Shown: one piece after another, positions 29,404 to 41,139 of the stretch
Layout: every line of letters begins with the position of its first letter
Numbering within the stretch: the stretch's first letter is position 1
NCBI GenBank assembly: GCA_025766275.1
Contig: JAFKAC010000254.1
Location: forward strand, 1-44,399
Source: Lactarius indigo
Taxonomy: Eukaryota > Basidiomycota > Agaricomycetes > Russulales > Russulaceae
DNA length: 44,399 bases
Direction of reading: 5' to 3'
The notes under the pieces: generated by a model
Databases searched by the model: none
Told to the model about the DNA's origin: nothing
What the model saw: the letters and a program-made list of their open reading frames with translations, nothing else
Made by a program: the position numbers and the translations under genes

Positions 29404-32400
29404 ATGGACCAGCCAACTCAATATTCTAGCCTCCCGTCCCAGACGCATCATTCATCCACTCGTCAAATGTTCCAGTCAGCGCAGCTCCCTCCACCCTCCC
29501 AGCTGCACCATCTCGCCCCTTCTTCCTACTCGAGATCAAATACCCTACCGCCCATCCCAGCTCTCGCTCCTAACCTCTCAGCGAGATATCCACCCGCCTC
29601 CTACCATCCATCGCTCGCATCGGCCTCTCCAACCCTTCCTCCTCTACCCTCGAATTCATCCCAACTTCCATGGCCAGCACAGCGCACATCTTCCTCCCGC
29701 GACGAGCGCTATCCTCCACGGTCGCACGAATCCAAAGTGAAGCCGTTGATTCATGATCCGGTACCCCCTCCGCCTCCGTCACAACCAGAACCCCAGAAGG
29801 AATCAGAGGATAACATGCCGCCAACATCGGACTTCGTCAAGAAGCTCTACAAGTATGCCCTCGTCCCCCATGCCCTGCCGATATTTGCTCAATTATTATC
29901 AGGATGTTGGAGGATCCCTCTTTCCAGAGGGTGGTTTCGTGGGGCCCCAATGGCGACTGCTTTGTAGTCAAGGTCCGCAATTTTCTCCCCTCGTGCCAAG
30001 ATGTGATTAGAACCCCTGATTTCCCGCGATAGGATATGAACGAGTTCACAAAGTCCATCCTCCCGCGGATGTTCAAACACTCCAATTTTGCTTCCTTCGT
30101 CCGCCAGCTCAACAAGTATGACTTTCACAAGGTCCGTCTTTTTTCCATTTCCTCTTCTCGCCTTCCTTGCCCGCCCGCCGGGCGCCATCTGATCGGACCG
30201 GTCTTCCGTAGGTTAAGAACACCGACGAAAGCCAGTTTGGGGAACATGTAAGCTTTGCGCCCCACCTATCAGCCCGTGTTTTCTCATCCCCTGTCTTAAG
30301 AGCTGGACCTTCCGGCATCCTGATTTTCATGCTGATCGTCGTGACGCCCTTGAAAACATTAAACGAAAGGTCCCCGCGGCCCGAAAGTCATTATCTACCC
30401 GCGGCCTTCACGGCGAATCGCCATCGCCATCATCTGTCACTGTCGAAGCCTTACAGGCTCAGGTTGAGCGTCTCGTTCAGACGCAAGATGACATGTCTGC
30501 GCACATTCGCCACTTAGAAAACAATTACCAGAATGTGCTCACCGAAATGGTGAACTTCCAGCGAAACATGGCACAGCAGGATGGCCTCATGCAGAACCTC
30601 ATCAGTTACTTTTTGCAGATGGAGAATGGTCAGTTGAATTTTTGATGGATTCTACACTTCGCGTCTCCACTCTTTTTTTTTTTTTTTTAATGAGATGAGG
30701 ATGGAAATCGGTTGGTTATGGTCGGGAGTTGTATGTTGTAACAAATGGTCTTATTTTATCCCAATTCGTGTCCTTATACCTTTGCCCCCCCTAAAAAGCG
30801 CACAACGCTGACGTTACTTCCCTACTATTAGGGAAAACGAAAGCTGAGGACCCATTGTCCAGCTTTACTTCGGATGCAAATCCGTTCGTTCCGACACAAG
30901 AAGTACAACGGGTGATGGGTTCTTACCCCGAAACCGACGTAGCGCGTGCCTCACTGTTCCAAATGAACGAAATTTCCCGAAGGGCCGAGGTCGCAGGGAT
31001 GTCTTTCACTACAAATGTCTCTGGGACTGGAGCGGCCTCGACCTCAACTTCCGCGCCACAACCAGGTACGAGCGGAGCGCCGGGAGCTTCGACATCTACC
31101 ACTACAGCGAATGCCTCTGGCTCAGGTAATCCACCACGACCTCGGAGCGCACAGCAAATCTTTGCAGCCGCTGCAGGGCTTCTCATCCCCCAACTAAACC
31201 CGCCCGATGGCGACACCCCCTTAAGCCGCCAAGATACGCTGGCCCGTATCGAGGAGTTGCAACGTAACCGACCCCAGAGTGCTCAAGGCCTAGCTGGAGA
31301 TGGGTCCAGCGTCCCATCAGGGTCTGACCCATTCGTGATGCCGGCCGACCCACCCCCGGATGGTACTCTAACGCAGTACGGTCCGCAGAGCCTCGCGCAT
31401 GAGGGCCTGCAGGTCTTCACCCTTGGACACTTACTCCCACGCTCGAGCGAGGACGACGTGAACGGCAACTGGACCTTCGACGCGAACTCGCTCAACGGAC
31501 TGTTACCCCTACAGCTGAGCGGCGAGGACGATAGCGACGTCGTCAACCCGTCGCCGACGACGGCGAACCCTTCTTCCAGCATGCCGTTCGAGACGCGACC
31601 AGCGTCCGCGCAGACGTTGCGAGTGCGGAGATCGGCTTACGTGCCTGGATGGGCGGTCCCCCCGCGTGTATTGTTGGTGGAGGACGACGCGGTCAGCAGG
31701 AAGCTCTCCAGCAAGTTTTTGCAGGTATTCGGATGCGCCATCGACGTCGCCGTGGACGGTGTCGGTGCCGTGAACAAAATGAATCTCGAAAAGTACGATC
31801 TTGTCCTAATGGTAAAGTTTTCCGTGTGCCTTGGCTCGTAACGGCTCGCCTTACTAAAAATTCACATCTCCTGCAGGATATTGTGATGCCCAAATTAGAT
31901 GGCGTGTCGGCGACAAACCTTATCCGTCAGTTCGACCATATGACGCCCATCATTTCCATGACGAGCAACTCGAAGCCGAACGAGATAATGACGTACTACC
32001 ATTCCGGCATGAACGACATTTTACCCAAGCCATTCACGAAGGAAGGTCTCTTGGAGATGCTCGAGGTATGTGCTCACTTCTCTCTCCCCTTCCGTTACTC
32101 GCCCCCGCTGACCATGTGTGTGTATGCGCGTGCGCGTTTATAGAAACATTTGATGCATCTCAAGGCGATCCAACAGATGGGAAAGTTCCCTCGTATGATG
32201 GGCGCAGCCGACTCGGGCATCGAAGAAGACCCAGAGACGTCAATGGCGGTGCAACCATCCATGAACCCACCCGTCGAGGACGCCGGGCGGATCGACCCGC
32301 TGGCCGGGATGGGCCTGACCCAGCAGCAGTACCAACTGATCCTGCACGGCCTCGTGAATGGCGACAGCTCGCTGAGCGCCGCGGTCGGTGGTACCGTCGT

Positions 32401-32497
32401 CGGCGCGGGCGTCAGCATGGGAAGCGAGAAGCGCTCCCTGGCCGATGCGGAGGACGAGCGGGATGGCAAGCGTGGTCGCTTTGAAATCCTAGAGTGA
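29404..32497 (+). CDS. SKN7: Skn7/Prr1-type response regulator transcription factor (HSF-type DNA-binding plus receiver domain)
   Basis: Eight exons: 29404-29852, 29903-29972, 30033-30131, 30212-30247, 30301-30628, 30832-31811, 31877-32065, 32144-32497; 834 aa, phases consistent. A Pro/Ser-rich N-terminus precedes the HSF-type domain (about 143-243: [46 protein letters not shown]). A coiled coil follows (about 260-325, [18 protein letters not shown]). After a long disordered Ser/Thr/Ala linker comes the receiver domain (about 606-722): [14 protein letters not shown], phosphoacceptor Asp655 in DLVLMD, the switch residue in ISMTSN, and the conserved Lys in DILPKPF. The C-terminus has basic KRGRFEILE. 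Skn7 receives phosphate from a hybrid histidine kinase/Ypd1 relay and controls osmotic and oxidative stress genes. Intron 5 carries a 16-T run. Confidence 0.95.
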
Positions 32498-33454
32498 TTC
32501 CGGGCTCGTGGAGTTTTTTTCTTCATACCCCCCTTTGTCAAACGCTTTCGCACGCGATTCTTTTCAATCTTCACCACTCCCTACTATACACTAAGACATC
32601 CCATCGCCCACTTTACTCCATGCCGTCTCATTTATCCCCCCCCCACTCGCCACCCGCTCTCCCCTTCCTTTTTTTTCCACGCTACCCTGGATCTCATTTG
32701 CATCTACAACACCCCCACACCCTTAGGTTTTCATTTTCGTTACCCTAAGGTCTGTCCCACTGTCTATGCAACCAACTCACTGCTCTGTGCAATACTGTGC
32801 TTTAGCTACCGACCTACGAACGTTGTACAAACACCACCCTTTTTTTTTTTTTCCTTTGCTCTCTCCTACCCATCCAAGGTTCTTGCTTACTTACGCCCCC
32901 TGCTTTGCTTTTTCCTATTTTATCCCCTTAGCGCAGCTTCAGTAGTGCCATTCTCCTTCCCATATCCCCCCCTCTTTTTTTCTTTCTCTCCTTTCCTCAT
33001 TTTCGTTTCAGCGACGTGCAAGGTGCCCGGTGAAGGAAGGGAACGACAAACAAAAGAAAAAGGAACAGGGGGAAGATTCACGAAGACCCGCTATATGACA
33101 GAAATGCCTGTATCCGTAGTAGTATTAGCCATTTGATATTTTTCGCGCACGCACGGAACACGATATTTGTTGTAATTGTTCAGACGTAGTGCGGTCGTAG
33201 AAGCAGCAATAACAAGGTAAGTGGGACCAAGCCAGTGGAGGTACGATTGTCGTAATGGACGTAACGATCCTTACAGCACAAAACCCAAATAGATAGGGCC
33301 CTTGTGAATAACAGCAGTCCGGACCTCCAAAGCGAGGTTAATAGGGTGAGTTCCCAGCAGGTATCTCGAAAGATTACATAGCGTTATCAAATAGTTACAG
33401 TATACCTCTGCAATTTGGTGCCAGGAACAACTTGAACTACTCGCTCCCACTGGC
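32498..33454. other. Pyrimidine-rich 3' flank of SKN7
   Basis: The + strand is extremely pyrimidine-rich from about 32500 to 33000 (for example CCCCCCACTCGCCACCCGCT; a 13-T run ends at 32852). It probably includes the SKN7 3' UTR and terminator. No exon seen. Confidence 0.55.
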
Positions 33455-34025
33455 ATGCCTGGCGACGATGCTGCGGTACCTGTCGCCGACGCCACTTTCA
33501 CAATTCTAAACCAACCCATCAAAGACCTGGGTGGCACATCCGTCTTCATCGTGGGCGGCGGAGCTTCGCATTGCAAACTGACTTTTTCGCAAATGTGCTT
33601 TTACATTCCCAATGCGACCGTTCTGACGCGTTTTCAAATTGATGGAATTTGGCACGCCGAAGACCAAATGGACAAGCAGAACGTATTCATGGGCGCTATA
33701 CATTTCACCTACAAAGCTCCCGCGAATGTCTGGTCTGGGATAAGTTCGTCAAAACAGCTACATACGTAACACGCACTGCTGCCGTGCGTCAATGATGGGA
33801 AAACACCCCTCGGCGTCAACCTCCCTTCCTTTCTCGTCGAGGCAAGATTGGCTGTCATGCCTTCGCACTCACATTGACTCCCTAATCAAGTCCCTAATCG
33901 AAACTCGCCGTCCCTGCATGTTAATCGGATACGCTCCTTCCACCAAAGCTTATTATCGCCTGTGGGATCCCTCATCGCGTCGCGTCTTGAACAGATTTCA
34001 TGTATCCTTTATCGAACATGTTTAA
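33455..34025 (+). mobile_element. Relic of a Ty1/copia-type retrotransposon (two ORF fragments)
   Basis: The second fragment (33792-34025) reads CMLIGYAPSTKAYYRLWDPS, then SSRRVLNRFHVSFIEH. That is the conserved stretch that follows the integrase core in copia Gag-Pol proteins (GY-x(n)-Y-x-x-x-x-P-x-x-x-x-x-x-x-x-DV-x-F). The first (33455-33769) includes LGGTSVFIVGGGASHCKLTF and CFYIPNATV, which is weakly like the pre-integrase/protease segment. The fragments are broken by stops and lack the reverse transcriptase. No long terminal repeats were found in the flanks. It is an old, truncated copy. Confidence 0.55.
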
Positions 34026-34289
34026 GTACCCTGGGAAATGGGATGAATGGCGTTTCTCGGATCTAGCGCTTATGAAGTGACTGGCACCCAGTTGTAAGGG
34101 CATCGGGAGATAGTGGTGGGCAAGTTCTATTGGTATACTTACTGTAGTCGTTCGGGGGAACCAGAAGACGCATTGGTCGCTTCGATGAGTACAGTACGTG
34201 TCAATTTAAAAGGTGCTACAAATGTGATCGTACATGCAACGTGATCAACAGGGGATAAATAATATCGGTAGGAGGTAAGAACGGGCGTG

Positions 34290-36908
34290 TCAAGCGAAAT
34301 CGACTGTGATGCTAGGTATATCATGATTTGGAGGGGCAGTTGAACTAGGCAGGTCGTCATCCTCCTCATGCACGGCGTCTAAAGCCCCAGGGAGGGACGC
34401 TGGCGATGCCGTGACGGAATCAGGTGGAACTCCAGCGTGTTCACTAACAATATTTTGATTGTCAGCGAGTGATGTCAACCGTTAGAAAAACACCCTACAG
34501 CGCATTCCACGATAAATCGCATTGCAGTTGATGCAGCATATCTGTGTCGCTCGCGGAGTCCTGTGCTTGAAACTCGAGAAGCGAGGAGATGTGCAAATCG
34601 TAAACAGTCTGGAATTTCTCATCGTCCCAGCTAGAATCTCTTCGCGTGCCATCGGACCACTCGCCTATGCACCACTCGATCTATTATAGAACAAAAGGTC
34701 GTCATCATCTGTATGTGTTGAGTATCAAGGCCTAGTGTGAGTGGTCGTACCACCGTGAGCGTAGTAGCAATGATCGAAATGGGCATTGGAGAAAAGAGTT
34801 CGCGATCCACGACCCCAATGTCACCCTCGTTACGAAACCAAGTGGAGTCAATCGCTCGTTGAATGATGGGGTGGCGATATGGGTCACAACTAGTTCGAGG
34901 TTCCTATTGATCGGGCTAGGTCAGTGTTCCTGTATCAACGACTCGGATGATGGAGGCGGACAGGATAGGTAAAATTCATGTCTTTTAACAACTCCTGAGC
35001 GCGTGTGGCGTTATAAATTGTGCTGGCACGGGCTTGGCTCGTATTGAAATTATACATGTGTTCCACAAGAGTCGCAAACTTGGGTTTCAATTCGGCGCCC
35101 AGCCGCTTACGGATGATTGTGACCTGGGGATCCAACATCTATGTTAAGACTCGGAAGAAGCGGGTGACGGGGAGTAGAACGTACCTCCGTCCTTGCCTCG
35201 GAATCAATCAAGATAAGGTTTTGCACCGTCGCTTGCAAAGGAGCATCATCGAGGCGGGGTACCAATCCTTTTGGGTGCTGTCCGGACAAAGTCTGAAAGG
35301 TGACACCAGTGTAGTTGTGGGTATCCTGGCAACCAATAGGGCTGCATACCTCGAGACTTTCAACATCTAACGACAAGAGGCCTTGTGGGCGCTCAGTATG
35401 AGCGTATTTACGTCTTGGGAGAGCATTATAGCGACTCTTGCGGGAATTGATAGTCCTCTCCGTTTTATACGAAGTGATACTGGCCTCACTTGGTGCAAAG
35501 CTCGGGTTGTATATAAAAGAACCGGCGGAACCTCGAATGTTGTTTTGCACCTCCGCTTGGATAGTAAGTAAGTCCCGTTTGTCCGACCTCTCATAAATGT
35601 CGACCGTCTCTACGGCCCGACCAAGAGATGAGGCTGTACTCAGAGTGCGGATAGTTTGCCTTGCCTGCCGAATTATTCCCAGGACCTTGGGAGAATTTTT
35701 CGATATAATCGCGAGGCGTAGTTTTATCCCGCTCAATGACGCTCGGATATGAGAAAATTCCTGCAGTACACCTTCAATCGGAGGACGTCCCATCGGGTTG
35801 TCTTGGGTCATCGAGGCGACCAAATCCTCCATGAATTCGAAACCATTGTACCTCTGTCAGCGGAAGTGAGATCATTTATAGGGGTAGGAAACACGGTTCC
35901 TTGCCTTCATAAATTTCTGTCGTACAAGGTTGCCGAGGTAGTATATGTCAGTGTGAAATGGGTTACAACGTTGCCTCGATCGGTGCTCGGGCGCTGACTT
36001 GTCTCCACCTCGCAGTGGCTCATCCATTGCATTTCTGGAGGTATACTGGCAGGACAGACCAAAGTCAACGAAGTAGTAACGGGGAGGACGTTGCGTCCTG
36101 GTATAAGCCTTCGCAGTACCCTCGAAGTTCCTATTCCGATCAATCATCACGGGATGAAACCCATTCGGATACATTTGAGACGGATCGAACATGATATTGT
36201 AAGCTGTGCAATCGCTCCCAAAATGGTTAGACTTATATCATCACAAGTTACCGTGGAATTCATACCGGTGGGCGACATTTCGCTGATGCATGAATCGGAT
36301 GCCCTGCGTGGAGAGAATCAGACATGAATAAGTCATGTAAAATTTGGTCTCGCCTCGCATATCTGAGTGAAGAAGGCGACAAACTCCGCAAATGTTTGGA
36401 TCCGTGGCTGGTCGAAAGGGCGCAAAAGTGGAAACACCATCAACTGTTGAGATCTTTGAGACTCGGAGTGCTTCGACAGTTCTATGACATCCAATAGTGG
36501 CACACAGTGATTATCGTGCTCCCTGGAATGCTCTGCAGACGAGAATAACTGGTTGATCTTCAATTCACGGGGGCCTTCCATGGGCATGACCTTCTTGAGC
36601 ATGACTGGACACCCATCTCGTATGCGAATCGCGTCCATTACCGTCCTCAGCTTACGTTGGCATATAAGGAGACAGACAAGTCAGGAATGCAACACAACAC
36701 GCACTACGTTGGGTTGACCGTCCTCTGTAGAGAAGAAATCTTTGCCTGTCCTTAACCAGGACGGTTCCCACTGGGGGTGGTACCGAGGGCGAAGCCTGTA
36801 ACCCCGCCCCACAATGTCATCGTGGTGATCTCTCCACCAACGCTCCGACATAAAGAGACGTCCGGGTTCTTCGTAGGCAGAGCTGCTCCCAGCAGTACTT
36901 GCAGACAT
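34290..36908 (-). CDS. Predicted protein kinase-like / DUF6532-like fusion protein
   Basis: Nine exons (minus): 36908-36705, 36650-36354, 36303-36266, 36214-35905, 35853-35185, 35138-34962, 34903-34754, 34680-34499, 34443-34290; 726 aa, every phase consistent. The kinase part has Lys87 (VMLKK), Glu97 (RELKI), HRD 179-181 with Asn186 (HRDCTAYNIM), DFG 230-232 (YYFVDFGLS) and APE 254-256, with a long insert between HRD and DFG. A linker of about 150 residues leads to a region resembling DUF6532: LKPKFATLVEHMYNFNTSQA, YRHPIIQRAIDSTWF, LFSPMPISIIATTLT-IEWCI, GEWSDGTRRDSSWDDEKF, VYDLHISSLLEF. Exon 5 bridges both parts without a stop. Introns 2 and 4 have GC-AG ends. Both domain types are lineage-expanded in Agaricomycetes; substrate unknown. 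Two adjacent genes remain possible if a promoter lies inside exon 5. Confidence 0.72.
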
Positions 36909-37651
36909 CGTGATGTTGTACGCAGAGGTTGGGAGGCGTTCAAAATTGGAACTAATTCGTAGTGTGCAGCATGGCTACCTCACCCCTAACATGTGACTTA
37001 GCACGTGCACAAACCAGAACCGCTGCGATCTGGGAAGGGTGCGGGTGCGCATTGTGGAGGGACTTGATTTGTGGAAGAGAAGGGGCGGTGATGGGGCATT
37101 AATGAGGAAGGAAGTGTCGCATTGGTCTTTTGAACGCCAGCCTGGCCACGTTCACGAGAGGGCTTGCGAGAGGGGGTAGACGAGTCCGGATCTCCCGGAT
37201 CTGGGTACGAACGCTAACCGCCTAACAATTCCACTATCACCGTAAATAGTAGTGCTGCCCACTGCCAGACTTCTTCCTCTCTACCAATCGACTTCCTGTC
37301 ATAACTGCGCCTAGCTCTTGTGAACGCAGTCCGATGTCCACCTTTGATCATGCACGTGTGCATCGGAATCCGTGAGAACATTAAATAGCTATTAGTTTTT
37401 AATCATTTCTGTGAGAAAAAAATCTGCTTGAGCTGCCATCAAAAAGGGTCTACCGATAGGTTTTGCTGGGTTTTTGTTTCCCGTACTTGGTACAACGTAC
37501 TAATTTCTGATTGTGTGGACTCAGCGAACGTGTGCAGACTGGTAACTATTATTGTACATTGAGCGTATGACGCCGGGGGGCCTGGCGGAGTGTCGAACAA
37601 CCTGCTCTCCCATTCCAGCAAGCCCTTCCATGACAGAGAAACAACCTCAGG
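36909..37651. other. Intergenic region
   Basis: Contains the presumed promoter of the kinase fusion gene (36909 onward). No exon or repeat recognised. Two short minus-strand ORFs (37740-37549, 37621-37439) have no domain. Confidence 0.45.
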
Positions 37652-39174
37652 CTAGACGGGCTTGAGGACGTCCTCGGAGACCGGTGTATCAATTGCCATA
37701 AGACCTGAAGAGGGGGCTGCCCTCTGCAAGGAGTGAGCATATAACCCCATCCCGCGCTCCCTTTCCGCCAGTGCGAACACGATGGGGATAATGGGAATCA
37801 GGCCACTCCCTGTTATATACCCGGAAAGGGAAGAATGAATCCATTTCTTCGAGTTGGGCTTGCCATCGTCTGTTTTTTTGAAACCATTTGTATAACAGAG
37901 ATCGCCGTCGTGTTCGTCAAGTTGCACGGGGATAAGGAAGGGACACAAGACGTCATATCCAAGCTTCCCAGCGGATTCGACGGTAGCCGCGTTCCAAGGA
38001 AATCGAGCAGGTATGGAGACGCGAGGCTGAGGCGCCGCAGCCCGACTCAGACAGCTTGGTCAAAAAGTTTGCTGAAAATTTGTTCGCTATGTCCTGTAGG
38101 ATAGGTGGACAACGCAACTTGTGATAGATCACGTAGGAAAAGCTCACCGAATCACCATTCGACTAAGAGTGAATCTCGACGCACTCTATCGCGAGCGCGA
38201 GTGAAGAGAGGGGATGCAATAGCCATCCGCGGTCCTCATGATTATGGAGAGACGGCGTACCACGCCTTCAAGTGCGGTAGGTAACGTCATATTACCACTT
38301 TCCATGGACTTGAGCCGGACGGCCGTCTCAGAATAAACTCGGATGAAGAGATAACGAACATGTTCCCAGTTTCCCCTTCGGCTTCTACGCAGATCCGGAC
38401 ATGCTGTTTCTTCTGGTCCTCATCACGTATCAGCGGCGTACTCAATATAAACGTTGGGTATCCGAATGCAGATATCTGACTTTTCGACAGGTGGAACATC
38501 TCGGAGTCCGATCCGTAGAACAGTTTGGGTTGGACGACCTCCTTCTCGGACATGATCATTCCCGCAATCAGAATGCGGACCCACGTTACAAGAATTCATA
38601 AATGGGTATCCTTGGATGTCGTTGGCACTGTCCGCCCCATGTCGTCCGTGATCTCCAAGGACGCGAGATCACGAATTTTTCAACGAACCGAGCCAACTTT
38701 TCTCGCCGATGTTGGTGAAAAGAGTGTTCGAGGCGAGGCCCCTTGCGCTCCGTAGAACCAGACGTGGATGAGAAGATTCTGTAGACGGGACTATCATTCC
38801 CATTGTAGCAGTTCAGGGTTCGGGCGAACTCAGCGAAAATAGTCATATCGCGCCGATTTTCTTCTACTAGTACGTGAGCAAAAAATCGGGAAAGGCAGGC
38901 TTCTGTAAAGGCCCCTCGTCTCAGCTATGGGAGGAAATCTCTGTTGCGTGTGGCTGATTGACTTCTACTCACTGGGGTGGACCACAAAATAGGTGTTGGG
39001 AATTCGTCGCGTTGACGCGACTTTCTTGCAAGCTTTCTCGTCCCAAGGGACTGGGGTGAAGTCACAATTGTCTCCAGTTACTTGAAACACCGCGAAGTGC
39101 GCTTTCAAGATATGACAGAACGGAAAGGTCAAGGAAATCGACCTCAAGATTTCTCGGTGGCTATTGCATGGCAA
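37652..39174 (-). CDS. Unrecognised multi-exon gene
   Basis: A series of minus-strand exon-like frames is compatible with one gene. A first piece (39174-38973, FAVFQVTGDNCDFTPVPWDE) is joined by a good intron (GTGAGT at 38972, TTACAG before 38902) to KACLSRFFAHVLVEENRRDM ... NCYNGNDSPVYRIFSSTSGS. Later pieces are at 38559-38287 (VQPKLFYGSDSEMFHLSKSQ; CVEAEGETGNMFVISS), 38147-37953, and 37948-37652 (GDLCYTNGFKKTDDGKPNSK, SGLIPIIPIVFALAERERG). Later junctions and the true start were not resolved. The sequence looks like real protein rather than chance frames, but I do not recognise the family. A weakly hydrophobic stretch lies near the C-terminus. It could be intact or partly decayed. Confidence 0.45.
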
Positions 39175-39780
39175 GTTTGCTGACTGTTCCGTCGGTTACG
39201 ATCAACACTCGCCAGGCGCACCGGAAAAGTGTTGGAATCATGATGAGTGGCGGCGGGCCGTAGACAGTATTAAGTAAGCTGCAATACAATAACTTGAACA
39301 CCGGCGGCCACCACAGCACTGGCAGTCAACTTGAACGTCGTAGCAGCCTCAAGCTGAGCCTCTAGACATCTTGCATCAGTTTGACTACCAGAACAATGGC
39401 AAGTCTTTCTACGACGTGGGAAGATTTTCACCCACCCCGATTGCTCAAAGTGAGGCACAGGCCCGAGTAGCCGAGGAAACCGGACAAGTTGCTGCATGGA
39501 GTTCCGTGGCGTTCCGCAACGAGCGTGATGTCCAGACATCTGAGATAATGATGGAGCACCTGGGCGCCAAACGGTGTGGATATGCGCTCTTGTCGAATAG
39601 TATGGGGCTTTCGAACACCCATGGCGTTAGTCTGGGCCGTGATGCTTTGGGGACGTTATCCGTAAACCTGGTTTATTTGGGGATCCGGACAAAGCAACAC
39701 TGCTCTTTGTTGATAACCAGTGCTCAAAGTCCGGACTGGTTACCTTCTTCCCCACTCATCTCCTTTGACCGACCACCAAC
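39175..39780. other. Intergenic region upstream of the first SET gene
   Basis: Holds divergent 5' flanks of the unrecognised minus gene and the SET-domain gene. A long plus-strand frame (from 39371) crosses into the SET gene in another frame and is judged spurious. Pyrimidine-rich sequence (CTTCTTCCCCACTCATCTCC) lies near 39750, typical of fungal promoters near the start site. Confidence 0.45.
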
Positions 39781-41139
39781 ATGCGTCGTGGATTCCTCGC
39801 TGGATTGGACTCTCCCAGTTCCCGTCCCAAGTCATCTAGCGCAAAAGCACCTCAGCACTCAACAAAGAGGACACCTCTCGCACCTATCCATCCACCACCC
39901 GTCTCCGTCGCAGAGGTGGCGTCGCCCACGACACTTACCCCCATCCCAAATGGCCATGTTGGCTGCTGCGAGCGCGTAGGACTCTCCGAATTGCTCAAGA
40001 TCCTTCGAAACGCAGGCGAAAACACTCCCCCACCCCAGCCTGTTATCTTCCAGGTCCCTTCCAAGGCCTCACAACCAGACGAGACCATAACGACCTGCAT
40101 CACGATACCGGAGGCTCGGGAAAAGCTGCTCTCGAAGGGCCCCTACCCGACGATTGACGCGCAAGAAGGATGTCGTATCCGCGTGGTAGACGTCCCCGGG
40201 AAGGGAAAGGGCTGCGTCTCTACGGGCGCTATCCCACGGGGCGCACTGATTATCCGTGAACGTCCGCTGGTGATCGCTCCAACCGTGATGGCGTTCCCCG
40301 GGAACTTTGATCGCATCGTTGCCCATGCCATGCCAGCGGATGCGCGGGCCGTGCTTCTCTCGCTGAATAACTGCTACGAAGACAAAATCATCGGCGTCCT
40401 GCGGACAAACAATTGGGGAATCGGGGCGCTCCCAGGGCACGACGCGCCATACGGTGGGACCGGCGCAATAATCTCACGTATCAACCACAGGTGCGTCAAG
40501 ATCTTGGCTTCTGCCAACTACCCCTCTACCCTTTTGCCCTTACGTTAGTCCATCCACAGCTGTGCGCCCAACGCGCTTTTCCGATGGAACGAAGAGATGT
40601 TCGCGGCTGAAGTCCGCGCGCTGCGGCCCATCAGGCGCGGAGAGGAGGTCACGATGTGCTACGTCCCCGAACTCGAGGGCTACGCTTCGCGGCAGGAGCG
40701 TCTGCGCGACGCGTACGGCTTCACATGCACGTGCGAGCTGTGTGCGCGTCCGGCGCCAGCACGTGCGCTGAGCGACGGCCTGCGCGCGCAGCTCGAGGGC
40801 CTCACGTCGCATAGCGACGAGCTCCCAGACGCGCGTCTGTGGGACTGGGCGCGTGATGCACGTGCGCGCGACGACGCGCTGCTCGGAGCACTCGAGCAGC
40901 AGGTCGCGATTATGGAACAGGAGCTCTACGTTCGGCCCGAGGGCTGGCTTACGGTCGCACGCGCGCTGGTCAAGATTTATTGCGCGCTTGGGAATACCGT
41001 CGCGGCGCGCAGGTGGGCCGTGTGCGCCGCTTCGTATACGCGCGCTGCGACGGGTACTGATGGTGGTTGGGAAGCGGTCGCGAGAAACCCGGAGCAGACC
41101 GCGTGGTGGGGCGTCAGGGTCAAGGCTGGTACGCGGTGA
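39781..41139 (+). CDS. SET-domain protein (SMYD-like arrangement with post-SET Cys cluster), intact paralogue
   Basis: Two exons: 39781-40490 and 40560-41139, joined in phase 2 at a GTGCGT donor, 429 aa. After a Pro/Ser-rich N-terminus the SET domain begins near residue 133 with IRVVDVPGKGKGCVSTGAIP and RGALIIRERPLVIAP. The cofactor-binding motif INHSCAPNALFRW spans the splice junction (about 234-246), followed by RALRPIRRGEEVTMCY, which carries the conserved Tyr. The post-SET cluster is CTCELCARP. A C-terminal helical region follows (VAIMEQELYVRPEGWLTVAR, ALVKIYCALGNTVAARRWAV). It is likely a protein lysine methyltransferase; substrate unknown. No MYND finger is visible, so it is SMYD-like only in SET arrangement. 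Its paralogue lies 1.6 kb downstream in the same orientation. Confidence 0.85.

Noticed and set aside
29033..29740. 235-codon plus-strand ORF
   Set aside because: Overlaps the SKN7 start region in another frame and is low-complexity Pro/His/Arg-rich.
39371..39979. 202-codon plus-strand ORF
   Set aside because: Its 3' third is an out-of-frame shadow of the SET gene and its 5' part has no domain or codon signal.
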